A program made the translations under genes and the position numbers. Source: Muricea muricata (taxonomy: Eukaryota > Cnidaria > Anthozoa > Malacalcyonacea > Plexauridae). From it: DNA of 64,000 bases. Numbering within the stretch: the first letter of the stretch is position 1; the number at the start of each line of letters is the position of its first letter. The stretch lies in assembly GCA_963855995.1 (NCBI GenBank), contig OY979716.1, forward strand, positions 21,777,321-21,841,320, given 5' to 3'. Of this stretch, positions 34,709 to 46,332 are shown piece by piece. The notes beneath the pieces were generated by a model. The model was not told where the DNA came from. It saw only the letters and a list, made by a program, of their open reading frames with translations, and searched no databases.

Positions 34709-36350
34709 CTATGAATGAAAATATTAATGATGAAAGGTACCAAGCCTGTATTTGTATAAAAATATCCCAACTCATATTTAGTTAAAAAATATCATATTCA
34801 GCAAAAAAAAACTTCCGAAAAGCCTTCCTGGTCATTCACTGGCATTTATTACATAGACTACCATCGGATATTAGGTATTCTGTAATCTGATTGGCTCGCT
34901 ACTAGTAGGATATTAGCTCATATCCTGCTAGTAGGAAAACAAGGTGGCAGCCGAAAGTTTTTCGATCGCAAAAAATCTTGTTTTGAGCATTTTGGCAGCC
35001 TTTCTTATTCATACATAGAACACATAAACATAGATAAAGTTTTTGAAGGTTAGTACTTGATTTAAATGTCCTCTAAACAAGTATAAAACACAGTTTTTTA
35101 CGAAGTCTCCCAAATGCTGGAAAAAATTATAATTGTCTCCCAAATGCTGGAAAAAATTATATTTCACCGAATCCCACTCGCTCCGGGTATATAAATGATA
35201 AATGTAACTCTCTCGTCGTATATGAGCGATAGCCGACTCGGTGCTACGCACTTATCAGCTCATATACGACTCGAGTTCGTAGAATAACTGTTAAATAGCT
35301 ATCATAAAATTGCCAACTAAAACATCAAAAACCACTTATTTTTTCAATCTATGCAATCGAAGCCGCTTCTTCGTATACCCTAAAATATCGGGAACATCAA
35401 TACATAATTGTGCTTCCGTTCGAAATAATAAAGAATATGCATGCATAATTACTTACATATTTCTCAATGGTTCCGGCTTTTTCCATTTTATTGTGCTGTT
35501 ATTAGCCCGTGAATTATAATTATTATTATATATTATTAGCCCGTGACCAATAATTATTATTATACAACTTTGTTCTTGATTATGACAGGTCATCGATCAG
35601 CCAACGGACATTTCCCAATATCCCAAGCAATCGTCATGTGCGACGTTATCAGTGTCTAATAATTTTTTTGGGCAGAACTTCCATCCAAAATGACGAATTT
35701 GTGGTGCCCAGGTCTCCAGCATTGACATCTTTTATAAAAGCGTGCAAAAATAAAACAACAACAAAATGGCTAGCTTGCAGCAGACTAGCTAGCTTGCTTG
35801 ACGAAGACAATATAACGGCATTAATATCGGAAAAAGATAGCAAAAGCACTAATGGTTTGTATCAAAAAATAAATTCCAAGAGTATCTTCGCCACAAGAAC
35901 ATCACTAAACGTTTTAACGGAAATTTTAAATACAGGTAATTTTGTGTTGTTTGTTGCTTGAGTTTTTCTTTATATTATGTATCTTTGTATCACGTGACAA
36001 AGTGATTTTTCCTGGTCTAGCATGCCTATTCCCCTACCATGCGAGTGTATGATATTAAATTCTCAAGCGACGTCCTGCGAGATGTACATGCGCCGATTAA
36101 ATGGAATGACAAATGCTGGTTTTTTTTAATTTGTGCGTCAGTATTGCTCAAACTGGTGTCACATATTGAGATAGATCGCTTCGGATCTATAAATGATAAA
36201 TTAACATTTCAGATAAACTGTGAAACTTTTGAATGTAAATGCCTGAATAGATTCTTGTACCCAGAGCCCTACTTAGGCTCGATTAACGACGATCGAAAAG
36301 CTCTGGCGATATTGAAAAATGGAAGCAGAAAAACCTGGATCCTGTAGATA
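34709..36350. other. Intron sequence (host gene), first part
   Basis: It contains a palindromic ACTAGTAGGATATTAGCTCA / CTAGTAGG motif at 34,900-34,938 and two 30-bp direct repeats of TCTCCCAAATGCTGGAAAAA at 35,106-35,163. A candidate plus-strand exon at 35,676-35,935 is listed separately. Nothing else supported. Confidence 0.4.
35676..35935 (+). CDS. Candidate internal exon of an unknown plus-strand gene
   Basis: It is preceded by a pyrimidine run and GGGCAG and followed by ACAG|GTAATT. Between them the frame is fully open and reads VPRSPALTSFIKACKNKTTT, KWLACSRLASLLDEDNITAL and ISEKDSKSTNGLYQKINSKS. It lies inside an intron of the minus-strand host gene. The family is unknown; a following open frame at 36,039-36,347 could be related. 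It could also be transposon-derived. Confidence 0.3.
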
Positions 36351-38738
36351 GTCCAGGACCTGTATATGAGTTTGTATGCATTTCATTTAGGACAGATAAC
36401 CTCAACTGTTTTAGGGTAAGTTGACCATGACGTTCAACATGGTAACGCTGCTTGGACACCAATCCTGGGCGAAACATCCCAAACTGACCACGCTCAAAAA
36501 CGACGCTTTCGCCATAGTGCTATCTACTAAACCATAAAAGCTAAGGTTATTCTGAGATGCTTATGTGGTTCAGAGATGGTGCTTTTAGGGATGGTCATTG
36601 CTAAGTGTGAAATGTCTAGCACTCATATTTCACAAGAAAATGAGCATGCAATACTTGTGGTCAAATGGCAATTTATGTCATACAACTTCAGGTGAACAGC
36701 AGTGGAATAAAAATTACATCTTTTCTAAACTTTTCAATATAAACATAATTAAGCCTTATTTAGATATATATTTATCGTTTTGTGTACAATAGTTAATATT
36801 GTGTGACTGAAATAATCATTTGAAATGTACATACCTCATGCAAATTGACGTATTTGGCCAAATTCCCCACTTTACTGCGCTGTTTAGACTGATGCTCGTT
36901 GAAATACTTCCGAATAGTTAAGTCAGCTCAGATATGATGGTATCAGGCCCATTCCCAACGGGTTTTAACAACGTTTCAAGTAGATCATAGCTGTTCAACC
37001 ATCGACGGGGTAAAACCTCAACTTTGTCCAAATTCGGCGCCATTACTGTAGTCCCGTTCGGTTGTCAACAATTCGACCTTGTTATAATTCCATCCAAGCC
37101 ATTTCAATTTCACTACAAAATGCGGTATTAAACCATCCTGTACAATGTTTCTCATGAGTCTTTAAAAACATTCCGTACTGATCTCGCGCGGACAAAGTGG
37201 CAGGACTGTGACGGGGGGGGGGGGGGTTGAATGTCTTCATGAAGTTAGAAAAAGACTGCGTGTGACAACAGGGCACAACGAGAATTAATGAAATTGAAGT
37301 AATAACTGGTGTAAATTAACAAAAAATTATATTATTGTACAATCGTGACGAAATCTTCATTGTTATTGGCTAAAAACCTACAGAGATTTCTCCATGTTTT
37401 GTCAGCTAGAATGACATTTGAAAATTTTCCGGCGATGACGTCATTGTGAATACCTGGGGGTCCTACAAAAATACTTAAAAGCTTCTGCGTTTTAATACCA
37501 TTGTATAAAATATCCGGCTTTACCCAGAAATGTCCAGGTCATTGTTAATGCCTTAACGTTAAACGGTTTTTCTTGCTGTGGATAAATTGTAATTATTGAA
37601 TGATTATTGACTACCTGTGCTGAATTTTTTAATGTATATTTATGCGCAACTAAGGGAAAATTTAAAATATTATATTTAGTCTTCGTTAAATAACATTCAT
37701 AATTTTAGTTCAAATTAGACTAAGGTTAATATGAGACGTCTTGGGTGTTGTTGTCACACGCAGTCTTTTTCTAACTTCGTGAAGACATTCAACCCCCCCC
37801 CCCCCGTCACAGTCCTGCCACTTTGTCCGCGCGAGACCAGTACGAAATGTTTTTAAAGACTCATGAGAAACATTGTACAGGTTGGTTTAATACCGCATTT
37901 TGTATCTGTTATTCATAATTTTAGTTTGATACCCTTAACGAAGGGTTAAATTTGTCAATAGTGAAATTGAATCGAATGGAATTGCTCGGATGGAATTATA
38001 ACAAGATCGAATTGTTGACAACCGAACGGGACTACAGCAATGGCACCGAATTTGCACAAAGTTGATGTTTTACCCCGTCGATGGTTAAGCAGCTATGGTC
38101 TACTAGAAACGTAGTTAAAACCCGTTGGGAATGTGCCTAATACCATCATATCTGAGCCGACTTGAGTATTCGGAAGTATTTCAACGAGCATCGGTGTAAA
38201 CAGCGCAGTAAAGTGGCGAATTTGGCCAAATACGTCAATTTGCATGAGGTATGTACATTTCAAATGATTGTTTCAGTCACACAATATTAACTATTGTACA
38301 CAAAACGATAAATATACATTTAAATAAGACTTGATTATGTTTCTATCGAAAAGATTTAGGAGAAAATGCAATTTTATTCCACTGCTGTTCATCTGAAGTT
38401 GTATGACATAAATTGCCATTGGATCACAAGTATTGCATGCTCATTTTCTTGTGAGATATGAGTGCTACACATTTGACACTTACCAATGACCACCCCTAAA
38501 AGCACCATCTCTGAACCACATAAGCACCTCAGAATAACCTTAGCTTTTATGGTTTGGTAGATAGCACTGTGGCGAAAGCGTCGTTTTTGGGCGTGGTCAG
38601 TTTGGGATGTTTTGCCCCGGATTGGTGTCCAAGCAGCGTTACTATGCTGACCGTCATGGTCAACTTACCCTAAAACAGTTGAGATTATCTGTCCTAAACG
38701 AAATGCATACAAACTCATAATTATACAGGTCCTGGACT
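36351..38738. mobile_element. 2.4-kb foldback element with ~0.9-1.0-kb inverted arms
   Basis: The left arm 36,351-37,268 is the imperfect inverse of 37,750-38,738. The outer end GTCCAGGACCTGTATATGAG pairs with the mirror at 38,738, and the inner end CTGCGTGTGACAA pairs with the mirror at 37,750. The arms are separated by a 481-bp spacer. The right arm carries an extra ~57 bp at about 37,907-37,963. A G run at 37,214 is mirrored by a C run at 37,793. No coding content. Transcribed as part of the host intron, it would make a very long double-stranded hairpin. Confidence 0.9.
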
Positions 38739-38980
38739 AAAACAACGCGTGTTAAAACCATTCTCGTCTCAGATCTCTTCTTTCGTTGTAATCTATAAAA
38801 ATATAGCTTGTAAGTTTTGAGGCGCGCAGTCGATGCATACTGAGATAAAGGCTTAGGAAATCCTGCTGCGAGTAAAAGTAAGCACTCTCTACACTATATA
38901 CCTAAAAGAAAGACGGCCTACAAACCACAACATTCGAAACCAAAAAGAATACCATCAGCTCGCCAAATATGAATAAAAGA
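38739..38980. other. Short intron interval
   Basis: No feature seen between the foldback element and the SGNH fragment. Confidence 0.4.
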
Positions 38981-39420
38981 TCAACATCACAAAAAGATCG
39001 CTATCCTGGGAGACTCAATGTTTAAATAATGAAGCCCCAGGAAATCGCGGACATAAAGTCATGGTAAAAACATTCCCGTGTGCGCATTCGGAAGATATGA
39101 CTCATTACGTGAAGCCAACCTTTTACATATTGGTACAAATCACTTCAAAAACAAGACACCCAGTACCTTAACTGAACTAGGAAACTGTGGATGATCTTGG
39201 AGAAATGATTACGAAGTGTAACGATGTTAAGCTGAAGTTATCAGAGATTATAACCAGAAGCGACGACAAAACGCTATTTGATAAGGTACGTCTTTATGAT
39301 GAACTTTTAGCTTTGAAGTTAATTACGTACTCTAATATAAAGAAAGATCACCTGAATGATTATGGAATCCACTTAAATAGAATATTATTCAAAATATCCC
39401 AAATATCATTCTATTTTGTT
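38981..39420 (+). pseudogene. SGNH-hydrolase-like fragment from a retroelement ORF1
   Basis: Broken plus-strand frames give an ILGDS-like start, EDMTHYVKP and a Thr/Ser-rich middle, then DLGEMITKCNDVKLKLSEII, TRSDD and NIKKDHLNDYGIHLNRI. The order (GDS, polar middle, final D-H-L block) follows SGNH domains attached to ORF1 of some LINE-type elements. Several stops and shifts make it dead. It is unlike the SGNH ORF at 12.4 kb in sequence detail. Confidence 0.5.
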
Positions 39421-41179
39421 TTACATATATTTGCCCTATACATTATAACCACTGACATTTTATGTTATATTGAAAAACATACAGACGTGGTTGAAATGCC
39501 GATAATTATAAGATTCAGCTAGAAAAACTTTCTTCAACTTTTGTATTTTTCCAGAAAAATGCGAAACACTTTACATCTTCAAAACAACAAAATATTCAAA
39601 ACTTGTTGACTGTTCAAACGTAATCTTCAGAAACACCAGGCCAAACACCCTTAGAAAGCTTTACTTTGTTCACATCTTGATAATTGACTGTAATATCTAA
39701 CGAAATAGGCAGACGATATGAAAACACAAAGATAAATAACTGCAAGTAAATGCTAGTTTAATATGAATATTAATGTCCAGTAATTGCTTGCTAGGCATTA
39801 ATATTCATATTCAGGTTACTTTTTCCACTAAATATTATTTGTTGTATACGTCGTTTTAGACGTCGCAACGTGTTTTCCAAATCGTTGTAATATCGTGATT
39901 CTTGTAGCCAATCAGATGCTTTGAAGTTGTAGATTTATCAAGAGTCTCGATCGTTGGTAGCCGAGCATATACGAAGGACTTTGGGTACGAGAATAGTGTG
40001 AATATTCATCTAATAGCATTTAAGCTACGAAGTTTCGAGCCTATAAAGCTAATTACTTTATTTTTTCTGGTGTCAAAGTTCATTCATCCTTGCTGGCGGT
40101 TCATTCATCTTATTGGCTTAAATGGGTCACGTGTCAGTCACGAAATTCAACTGTTGAGCGCATGAGGTCTGAGAGGGCATTACAAATGTTAATGCCCACG
40201 TATTAATGTCCGGCAGTGAAAAACCGGAAGTCATGCATGTATCACGTGAAAATATGGTCTTTGAATACCTATGAATAGGCTCGAAATTACAAAACATACT
40301 CTTTCCCTCGCGCCTAGTGAATAAGTGTTTAATAAACTCAGGTATCTACGTGATTTTTACCACAATTATAGCACGAAGTCGGCTATGCACATGTACTACG
40401 AGTGCGGCATGACCTGTCTACACAAGCACAGGTATAAATTGATGAGGCGTGTTCTTGACGTTAGCATTTGCCAAAACAGTAGCTGATGTTTACATGCTCG
40501 AATGGTCAATCAGCTCCAGCTGCCTTTGCTTTTTTCTACCTTTTTTTCCAAAGTAAAAACTCGGATGAAACAAAGTGGTGCCAAATAGTCGTGCTGGTAA
40601 AACAGGAATTTTGGTCTCATCCAAACCATCAGCTGTTTTTTCTCACATTTTATTGCTAGTAGGATACGAACTAATATATTCTACTAGTAGAGGAACCAAA
40701 CAGAAGGCAAAAAGGTAATATCTAATGCTTTTGTGTACAATGAAAATATACAGAGATTCATTTTTTAAATGAAAGTGAGGAGAATTCATTCCTGGCAAAA
40801 CAGTGTCAGCCGTGCCGCCTACAATAGAAAGTAGATAAACTGTTGAAAGTTAAATTTGACCTCAAATATGGCGGCTATTAAAGAATCCAGTCTGATATAG
40901 AGCTCAGTGGGAAAGCTGGAATACTCAAATTATTTACGTGCAGTCTAACTGTTCATGCAGGGGTCTGAGCATGATAGCTTGTGTAGACATAATACAGACT
41001 TAATCCCAATTACATTCCCATTGTTTTGTCGTTAAAAGCTAGGTATCGCTAAAAAAACATTGTATATAAATTCACAGCGTTCGAATATCTAGAAATTCAA
41101 AATTTCAAATTCGTAGGAAGAGTTTATCTAAGATCTAGAAACCACACAAAGTGGCACAGTAGCTACAAAGATGACTTAC
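39421..41179. other. Intron interval, start of the duplicated block
   Basis: A 50-bp palindrome at 39,763-39,812 (AATATGAATATTAATG and mirror) is the main structure. From about 40,440 the sequence matches 53,932 onward, so the left edge of the 13-kb duplication lies here. A palindromic CTAGTAGGATACGAAC motif is at 40,665-40,705 and again at 54,162-54,202. No exon seen. Confidence 0.6.
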
Positions 41180-41267
41180 CTGTCTGGTTGCATGAGTCCG
41201 TAAGAAAGACATCATCAATGGCAATATCCCCGTCTCTGCCGTTACCTCGGACACCCTCGATTATATA
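41180..41267 (-). CDS. MAM domain exon E (copy 1)
   Basis: Flanked by TTTTACAG and G|GTAAGT. It reads YIIEGVRGNGRDGDIAIDDV, then FLTDSCNQT. The GDIAIDD..L..C motif is the conserved C-terminal end of a MAM domain. Phase 0 in, phase 1 out. Confidence 0.9.
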
Positions 41268-41414
41268 CTGTAAAACGAAGAATTGAAACATTGCCAGTAG
41301 GATATTGTAATGTTATATTAAAATGTATTCTAAAAATATACCAAGCTTTTTGATTGCGTGCATGTACTTCTAGTTTTAACTAAGCTACATTTATTTCTTC
41401 TTGTTTGTTCATTC

Positions 41415-41678
41415 CAATTCAACTGGATTTCAATTCAACTCAATTTAACTGGAAGGCTACCTTCGTATAAACCGGTACGCAAAATTTGAAGCCAAACTTG
41501 ACTTCCAGAAACGCGTGTTTATATCACGCATTTATCACCCGCGCGAGAACTCTGCAAGGGTTGCAGCATGTTGTTTTTGGCCGAGTTTTAAATTGCGTGG
41601 AAAGACTGGGAAGAACTTTAACAACTTGGCTTCAAATTTCCCGCCTCAAGTAGCCTTCCAATTATATTGAGTTCACTG
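41415..41678. mobile_element. 264-bp MITE with perfect 8-bp target duplication
   Basis: The block is flanked on both sides by GTTCATTC (41,407-41,414 and 41,679-41,686). The duplicate locus in copy 2 (around 54,910) has this octamer once and no insert, an exact empty site. Inner ends ACTCAATTTAACTGGAAGGC and (inverse) GCCTTCCAATTATATTGAGT are inverted repeats. An 8-bp target duplication suggests mobilisation by a hAT-type transposase. Confidence 0.9.
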
Positions 41679-41902
41679 GTTCATTCTCACGCCGGAGCTT
41701 AATTATATGACTTTGATATTCATCAAACTAACAGCATCAACTCATGACATTTTGGTCAAAGGAGTCAGCTAATACACACTGTGACAAACTTTGTAGGTTT
41801 TTCGTGTACTCCGATCTCCACTGAAAGCTAAACTGATACAGCTGATTTGGATAAGCTCCGCATAAGCTTCATTCTAATCCGTGAACACTACTAGTGTCCC
41901 AC

Positions 41903-42019
41903 CTGATATGGCGTATTCTGATTTTTCACAGTCACTTGAGCTTCAGACCATTTGTCACCATGGCTTCCGTCACGTGTCCACACTATTGATTCATTTTTAG
42001 GCTGTGCTCGTATGTAAAC
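41903..42019 (-). CDS. MAM domain exon D (copy 1)
   Basis: Bounded by TTCATAG and CAG|GTGGGA; 39 codons, phase 0 on both sides. It reads VYIRAQPKNESIVWTRDGSH, then GDKWSEAQVTVKNQNTPYQ. W-x4-G..GD.W..A.V is the MAM middle signature. Confidence 0.9.
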
Positions 42020-42471
42020 CTATGAATATACATCGAATATTTAACATTCTGAACATGCACGCGTGTTTCGGCCTTCAACAAGGCGGGGGGATGATGCAGT
42101 ACATGAGTTAATCTTTCTCAGAAAAATATCGGTACCTTCTAATTTATTCCTACTAAATTTCGCACGACTTAAATTTCGAAATTTTTTCGATTAAAAAAAA
42201 TATTTTAAAGTCATGTGAATAAAACGCATAGTTTACGTGCTCCAAACTATATAATCTAGTCAAAAATCCAAAATTGATAAACTAATGATTTCTTAATGAG
42301 TAAGATTTTGTTTTGATGTTGACTTGTTTAGAAAGGTAGATTTTAGATCTGTGTATCTTCGAAATTGAAAAAAACGTACACAAAAACACTTTGGGGCAAT
42401 AAGGAGTACTAGATGTTTTCTGTACGCCCCCCCCCTTTTTTGCGAGTTTTAAAAAATTAAAAATCTTGTTC

Positions 42472-42726
42472 AGGGGCCGGTTGTTCGAAGCTTGTTTAGC
42501 TTGAACGATGAACAAGTCCTAAACTGATCCAGCAAATTTATGTCTCTATTTACCTAAGAATCATACTAAAACTTTTTCGTTTGAAATGAACATGACTAAT
42601 GTAGACTACTACATACATAGTTAGTGCTTAAAATTAATGTTCACTCATGGAATTACAATTGGGAACACAATTTAAATTAAGAATTATCCGTGGCTTAAGC
42701 TAAACAGGCTACGAATAACCGTCCCC
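42472..42726. mobile_element. CCGGTTGTT-family MITE (copy 1 intron)
   Basis: It starts GGGGCCGGTTGTTCGAAGCT and ends with the diverged inverse (TACGAATAACCGTCCCC). It is present at the same place in copy 2 (55,741-55,989), so it predates the duplication. Confidence 0.6.
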
Positions 42727-42989
42727 GCTAGACAAAAGTGAGAGGCTCCGTAACTCTATAGCCCCTCTGTACTCCAGACGAACAAGCTCCTATAAGAATT
42801 TTAAGAAGCTCCTATTTAAGAAGCTCCTATAGGAAATTATTTATCTTATTCGTTAATCTGTGATTAAGGGGGAACAAATAAGCTCTGGGTTGAAAGTAAA
42901 GATAATTTAAACCACAAAATCGACCATATAAGATTACATGTTGAGCCTGATTTTAAAATTCTAAAAGTATAGGAAAAAACAATAATCAC

Positions 42990-43132
42990 CTGAAGTTTGC
43001 CAACATTAGAGCCGTACATGTGGTAATAGAAATGGAGACAGGAATTTGTTTTTGTTGTTAATGGCGATATTAGTCGAGCTTTGTCGCCTGGATTTCTTGC
43101 GAAAGTGTCGATGTATAAATACCAACCAGGGG
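42990..43132 (-). CDS. MAM domain exon C (copy 1)
   Basis: Bounded by ATTTTAG and CAG|GTGATT. It reads PGWYLYIDTFARNPGDKARL, then TNSCLHFYYHMYGSNVGKLQ. CL.F.YHMYG..VG.L is the MAM core. It enters in phase 1, so it can be joined either to lectin exon B or directly to the MAM first exon at 46,333-46,478. Confidence 0.9.
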
Positions 43133-43758
43133 CTAAAATGTGACAATGGAACTGTTATCACCTGCACCAGGATATTATATTGTTATGCTTTCATTCGATG
43201 TTATTTTTACCAACACTCAAAGTACATATAAGTGTAGATTCCAGTTCGTTTTATCATTGATTTATCTAATATTGATCTTTTAATTGGTCATGCATGCAAT
43301 ATTTACAGTAAAACACTCAATAGTCCTTGAGGAAAACACGTCAGACAGTTTAGATATATGTTAAGGTATACTGTCTTTGTATTTGTTTATTTAATTACAT
43401 GCAGGTGGCATCAATTAAGAACACTGGTGTTTTAAATAATATATAATGAACAAATTACCAGCGTGCCAAAAAGTGTGTTTAAAAATAAACATTACTAATA
43501 TTTTACGCAAAATTGTCTTGTATATTACTATTGTCACCACCTGACTGCAAAACGACTGTTTTTTTAAGAAACACCACCCACCAGTCTGAAAGCAGGGACG
43601 TGCAATTACTATTATGCGTTTGCAGTTAAAACACTTTCCTGCATTACGAACGTCGTCGGAATATCAATTGACATAAACTATAACATGATTAAAATTGATT
43701 GAATTTTTATTCATTCAAAAATGGCCAGTTGTATGGATTTGCAATGAGTGATACTTAC

Positions 43759-43942
43759 TAGGCAAGAACTCGAGGGAGTTTTCGGATTTGTTACAGGTAG
43801 AATTAATCACGAGTATCACATTGTTGTCAGGATATAATCCCCCAGTTTCTGGTTTGACGCACGTTTTCTCGTTGTATTGCAGTGATCCAGTATCTGTCCA
43901 ATTCCACTTGTCAACTGCATCGCAGGCGCAGAAAACACCAAG
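43759..43942 (-). CDS. Lectin-like cassette exon B (copy 1)
   Basis: The acceptor TTCTTAAG lies above 43,942 and the donor CTA|GTAAGT at the low end. It reads LGVFCACDAVDKWNWTDTGS, then LQYNEKTCVKPETGGLYPDN and CNKSENSLEF. With exon A it forms a two-subdomain module whose repeated pattern (W ... GSL ... CVKP ... V.L ... C ... EF) resembles ricin-B beta-trefoil lectins. Family assignment is by pattern only. Phase 0 in, phase 1 out. Confidence 0.7.
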
Positions 43943-44189
43943 CTTAAGAAAATGCATATAGGTAGTTAAGCAAACGACAGTACACAGTCGACGGCAGGGA
44001 GCTGGTGAATGTGCCTGTTGTGTTACAATGGCACGTCAATCTTAGATAAGTCCCTGTGACGAAGCGAATGATATAATTTGGTCCTTTTATATGAAAATAT
44101 ATCCGTGTTTAAAGACCATAAAAATAATCAATTTCTTACAAATTAAAAATATTAATTTAAATTTTAAATGGTTAAGAGAAAAATACGTT

Positions 44190-45490
44190 GCCAAGTAAAT
44201 AGGGGGTTGGCATAAAATGCAGAAACGGAATGAGGGAACCGCGGAACGGAATGGATATAAAACGCGGAACGAAGTTGCGAAACAGAATGGGAATAAAACA
44301 GAGAATGAGGATAAAATTAGTATAGGAAATTACAAGGTCCGAGAAGTAGTAATGAAAAATCACACTTGTGTTTGGCGAAATGTTTATAATACTGCAAGTG
44401 CTAAGCACGAGCGACATTATAAATATGTCGCCAAACACAAGTGTAATTTTTCATTAATACTTCGAGGACAAGTGTAATTTCCTATTAATATAATTTAAAA
44501 AAAAAATGTTTCACCGATTTATTTATGTTTCTAGTTTTTAAAAATCCCGCGCCACGAGGGGCGCGCCATCCGTAAAGATTAATTTTAATCGCCACACTAT
44601 GCCGATTAATGATTAATCGGCACAGTTCTTAGCTAATCAGAAGCGAGAAAACAAAGAAAAATGATATTAATGCAGAACAATATAAATTTTGTGCCATTCT
44701 TTTTGGTATAAATAAACATGCACAAACAAAACGCAGTCACCTCACATTTACTTGCCAGATCAATCTTAAAATGCCATGTTGATTTTGTGTAATTTGTTAT
44801 TAATCTGTAAAGGTGCGTTTACGCACAGCAATTTGTCGGCTGATTCTGCTTGCGCCTCACTGGTAGGAAACAGCGCGACAGCGTTTCGCGATTTACAAAA
44901 TCAGGAGAAAAATCAGTAGCAAAGCAGATATTTTTTGACGATAAAACGATTTTTCTTCCGTTGTAACATTGTTGAACAATTTTTGTCAGCAAAAAGCTAT
45001 AATATAAGCAGACGAAAGAGCGGAAGTAAGCAAACTTATATCATCCCACAAATAGGGCATCCGTACCGTACGGCATTTGCCGCATTTGAAAGCAAAACAT
45101 TTGCTCTTTCTACGACAATTTGGTTTACAGGTCTGACACATGAAATAATCACTCAAGATTATTCTTCATTAAGCACATTAGTTGTGAAGGAAAGTTAGGT
45201 TAGAAATCAAGGTAGAGGCTGAGAATAATCTTGTAAATGTTGGTACGTTTACCAAGTAAATGTTAGGTAATGCTTTTGTTTGCGAGTGTTTAGTTATATC
45301 AAAAAGATTGACGAAAAAGTTTATATGGTTCTGCATTAATTTTATCCCCATTCCGCGTTTTATCCCATTCCTTTCTGCCGTTGCATTTCGCCATTCCCTT
45401 CCGCATCTTATCTCCATTATGTTCCGCTATTCCGTTCCGTTTCGCCGCTCCGCCTTGCTGGTTCCATGTTTAATCTTACCCGTAAATAGG
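44190..45490. repeat. Inverted terminal arrays of a GGAATGGGATAAAACGCGG motif
   Basis: Several degenerate copies of GGAATGG-ATAAAACGCGGAAC lie at 44,215-44,320, and the inverse (CCGCGTTTTATCCCATTCC) at 45,345-45,465. They bracket about 1 kb of noncoding DNA. The same arrangement occurs in copy 2 (57,715-57,830 and 63,330-63,450), and a one-sided fragment is at 48,484-48,640. It looks like a mobile element family with repeat-built ends. Confidence 0.65.
44325..44475. repeat. Hairpin MITE inside the array-bounded element
   Basis: GAAAAATCACACTTGTGTTT pairs with AACACAAGTGTAATTTTTCA across a short loop. In copy 2 (57,850-57,925) only the right arm remains. Confidence 0.75.
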
Positions 45491-45761
45491 TGGGTATAAA
45501 GGACAGATGATTTGTCTGATGAGATATATGAACCACGTCATTTTTTTTCAGTTGCCCAATAAAAGACCTGATTGTTCTTGTATGTTTAGCTATATACCAA
45601 ACAGTTTATCTGAACATCTGTCAAGATATGTTGGTTTTATTGAATAATCTATACGCGCTTGGTTTAAAGTCCAACCAAGTGCGATCTGAAGCTAAGAATA
45701 TATTAATTTTGTTATGATATTGCAAATCAACGACACTAATAACTCGTTCGTGAATACAAAC

Positions 45762-45997
45762 CTTGGTACGATAAACATCCGCTTCATTAGAAATAGGCTT
45801 CACACACATGCCATGCTTTGTCAGCATCAGAGATCCATTTGGCCATAACTGGAACTCTTGTTGTTCTTCTCCACATCCTTGGTATAACACAATGTTCTCT
45901 CCATTTTTTGGTCTCAGATAAGCTGCACCAAGAACATGTATACATTTGCCGCCGTAGTGCCTAATTGAACCAGGACCTTGAAATTTGTCTGTTTCGA
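45762..45997 (-). CDS. Lectin-like cassette exon A (copy 1)
   Basis: Bounded by TATTTTAG and ACCAAG|GTTTGT. It reads ETDKFQGPGSIRHYGGKCIH, RPKNGENIVLYQGCGEEQQE and FQLWPNGSLMLTKHGMCVKP. The block GKCIHV ... VLYQGCGEEQQEFQLW is ricin-B-like, with a loose QxW. Phase 1 in, phase 0 out. The reading frame also stays open beyond the donor to 45,621, so intron retention would give a short C-terminal extension. Exons A plus B are 420 bp. Confidence 0.7.
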
Positions 45998-46332
45998 CTA
46001 AAATAAAGAAAATAATTAAAATACAGGCTTCCAACTGTAAGTAGCAATATTAAGCACGATTCTTAAATGTTTCACTAAGTTTCTCTAATCATATGATTCT
46101 TATATTGTTTTCAAAATAATAAATTACTCTATTTAGGACGGCTGCACTTAAACAAATTGCGTAGTAAGATGATCAAGACAAATCAACATTATTTCTGAAC
46201 TTCTTTTGAATTTACATTTGCTACTTTAATGCCCATTCAATGCAGAGCAACACTTTCGGGCCAATTACTTTATTTCAGATCATACAAATGTGACGCTTCA
46301 AGGGTTACAACAACGGTTTAGGAGTGCTTACC

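Larger units (their letters stand above)
40440..46100. repeat. Segmental duplication, copy 1 (complete MAM plus lectin set)
   Basis: Colinear with 53,932-64,000 through exons, introns and noncoding repeats. Copy 1 carries a 264-bp insertion at 41,415-41,678 that copy 2 lacks. It lacks the LINE and the 245-bp MITE that copy 2 carries. The upper edge cannot be fixed because copy 2 runs out of the window. Confidence 0.9.
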
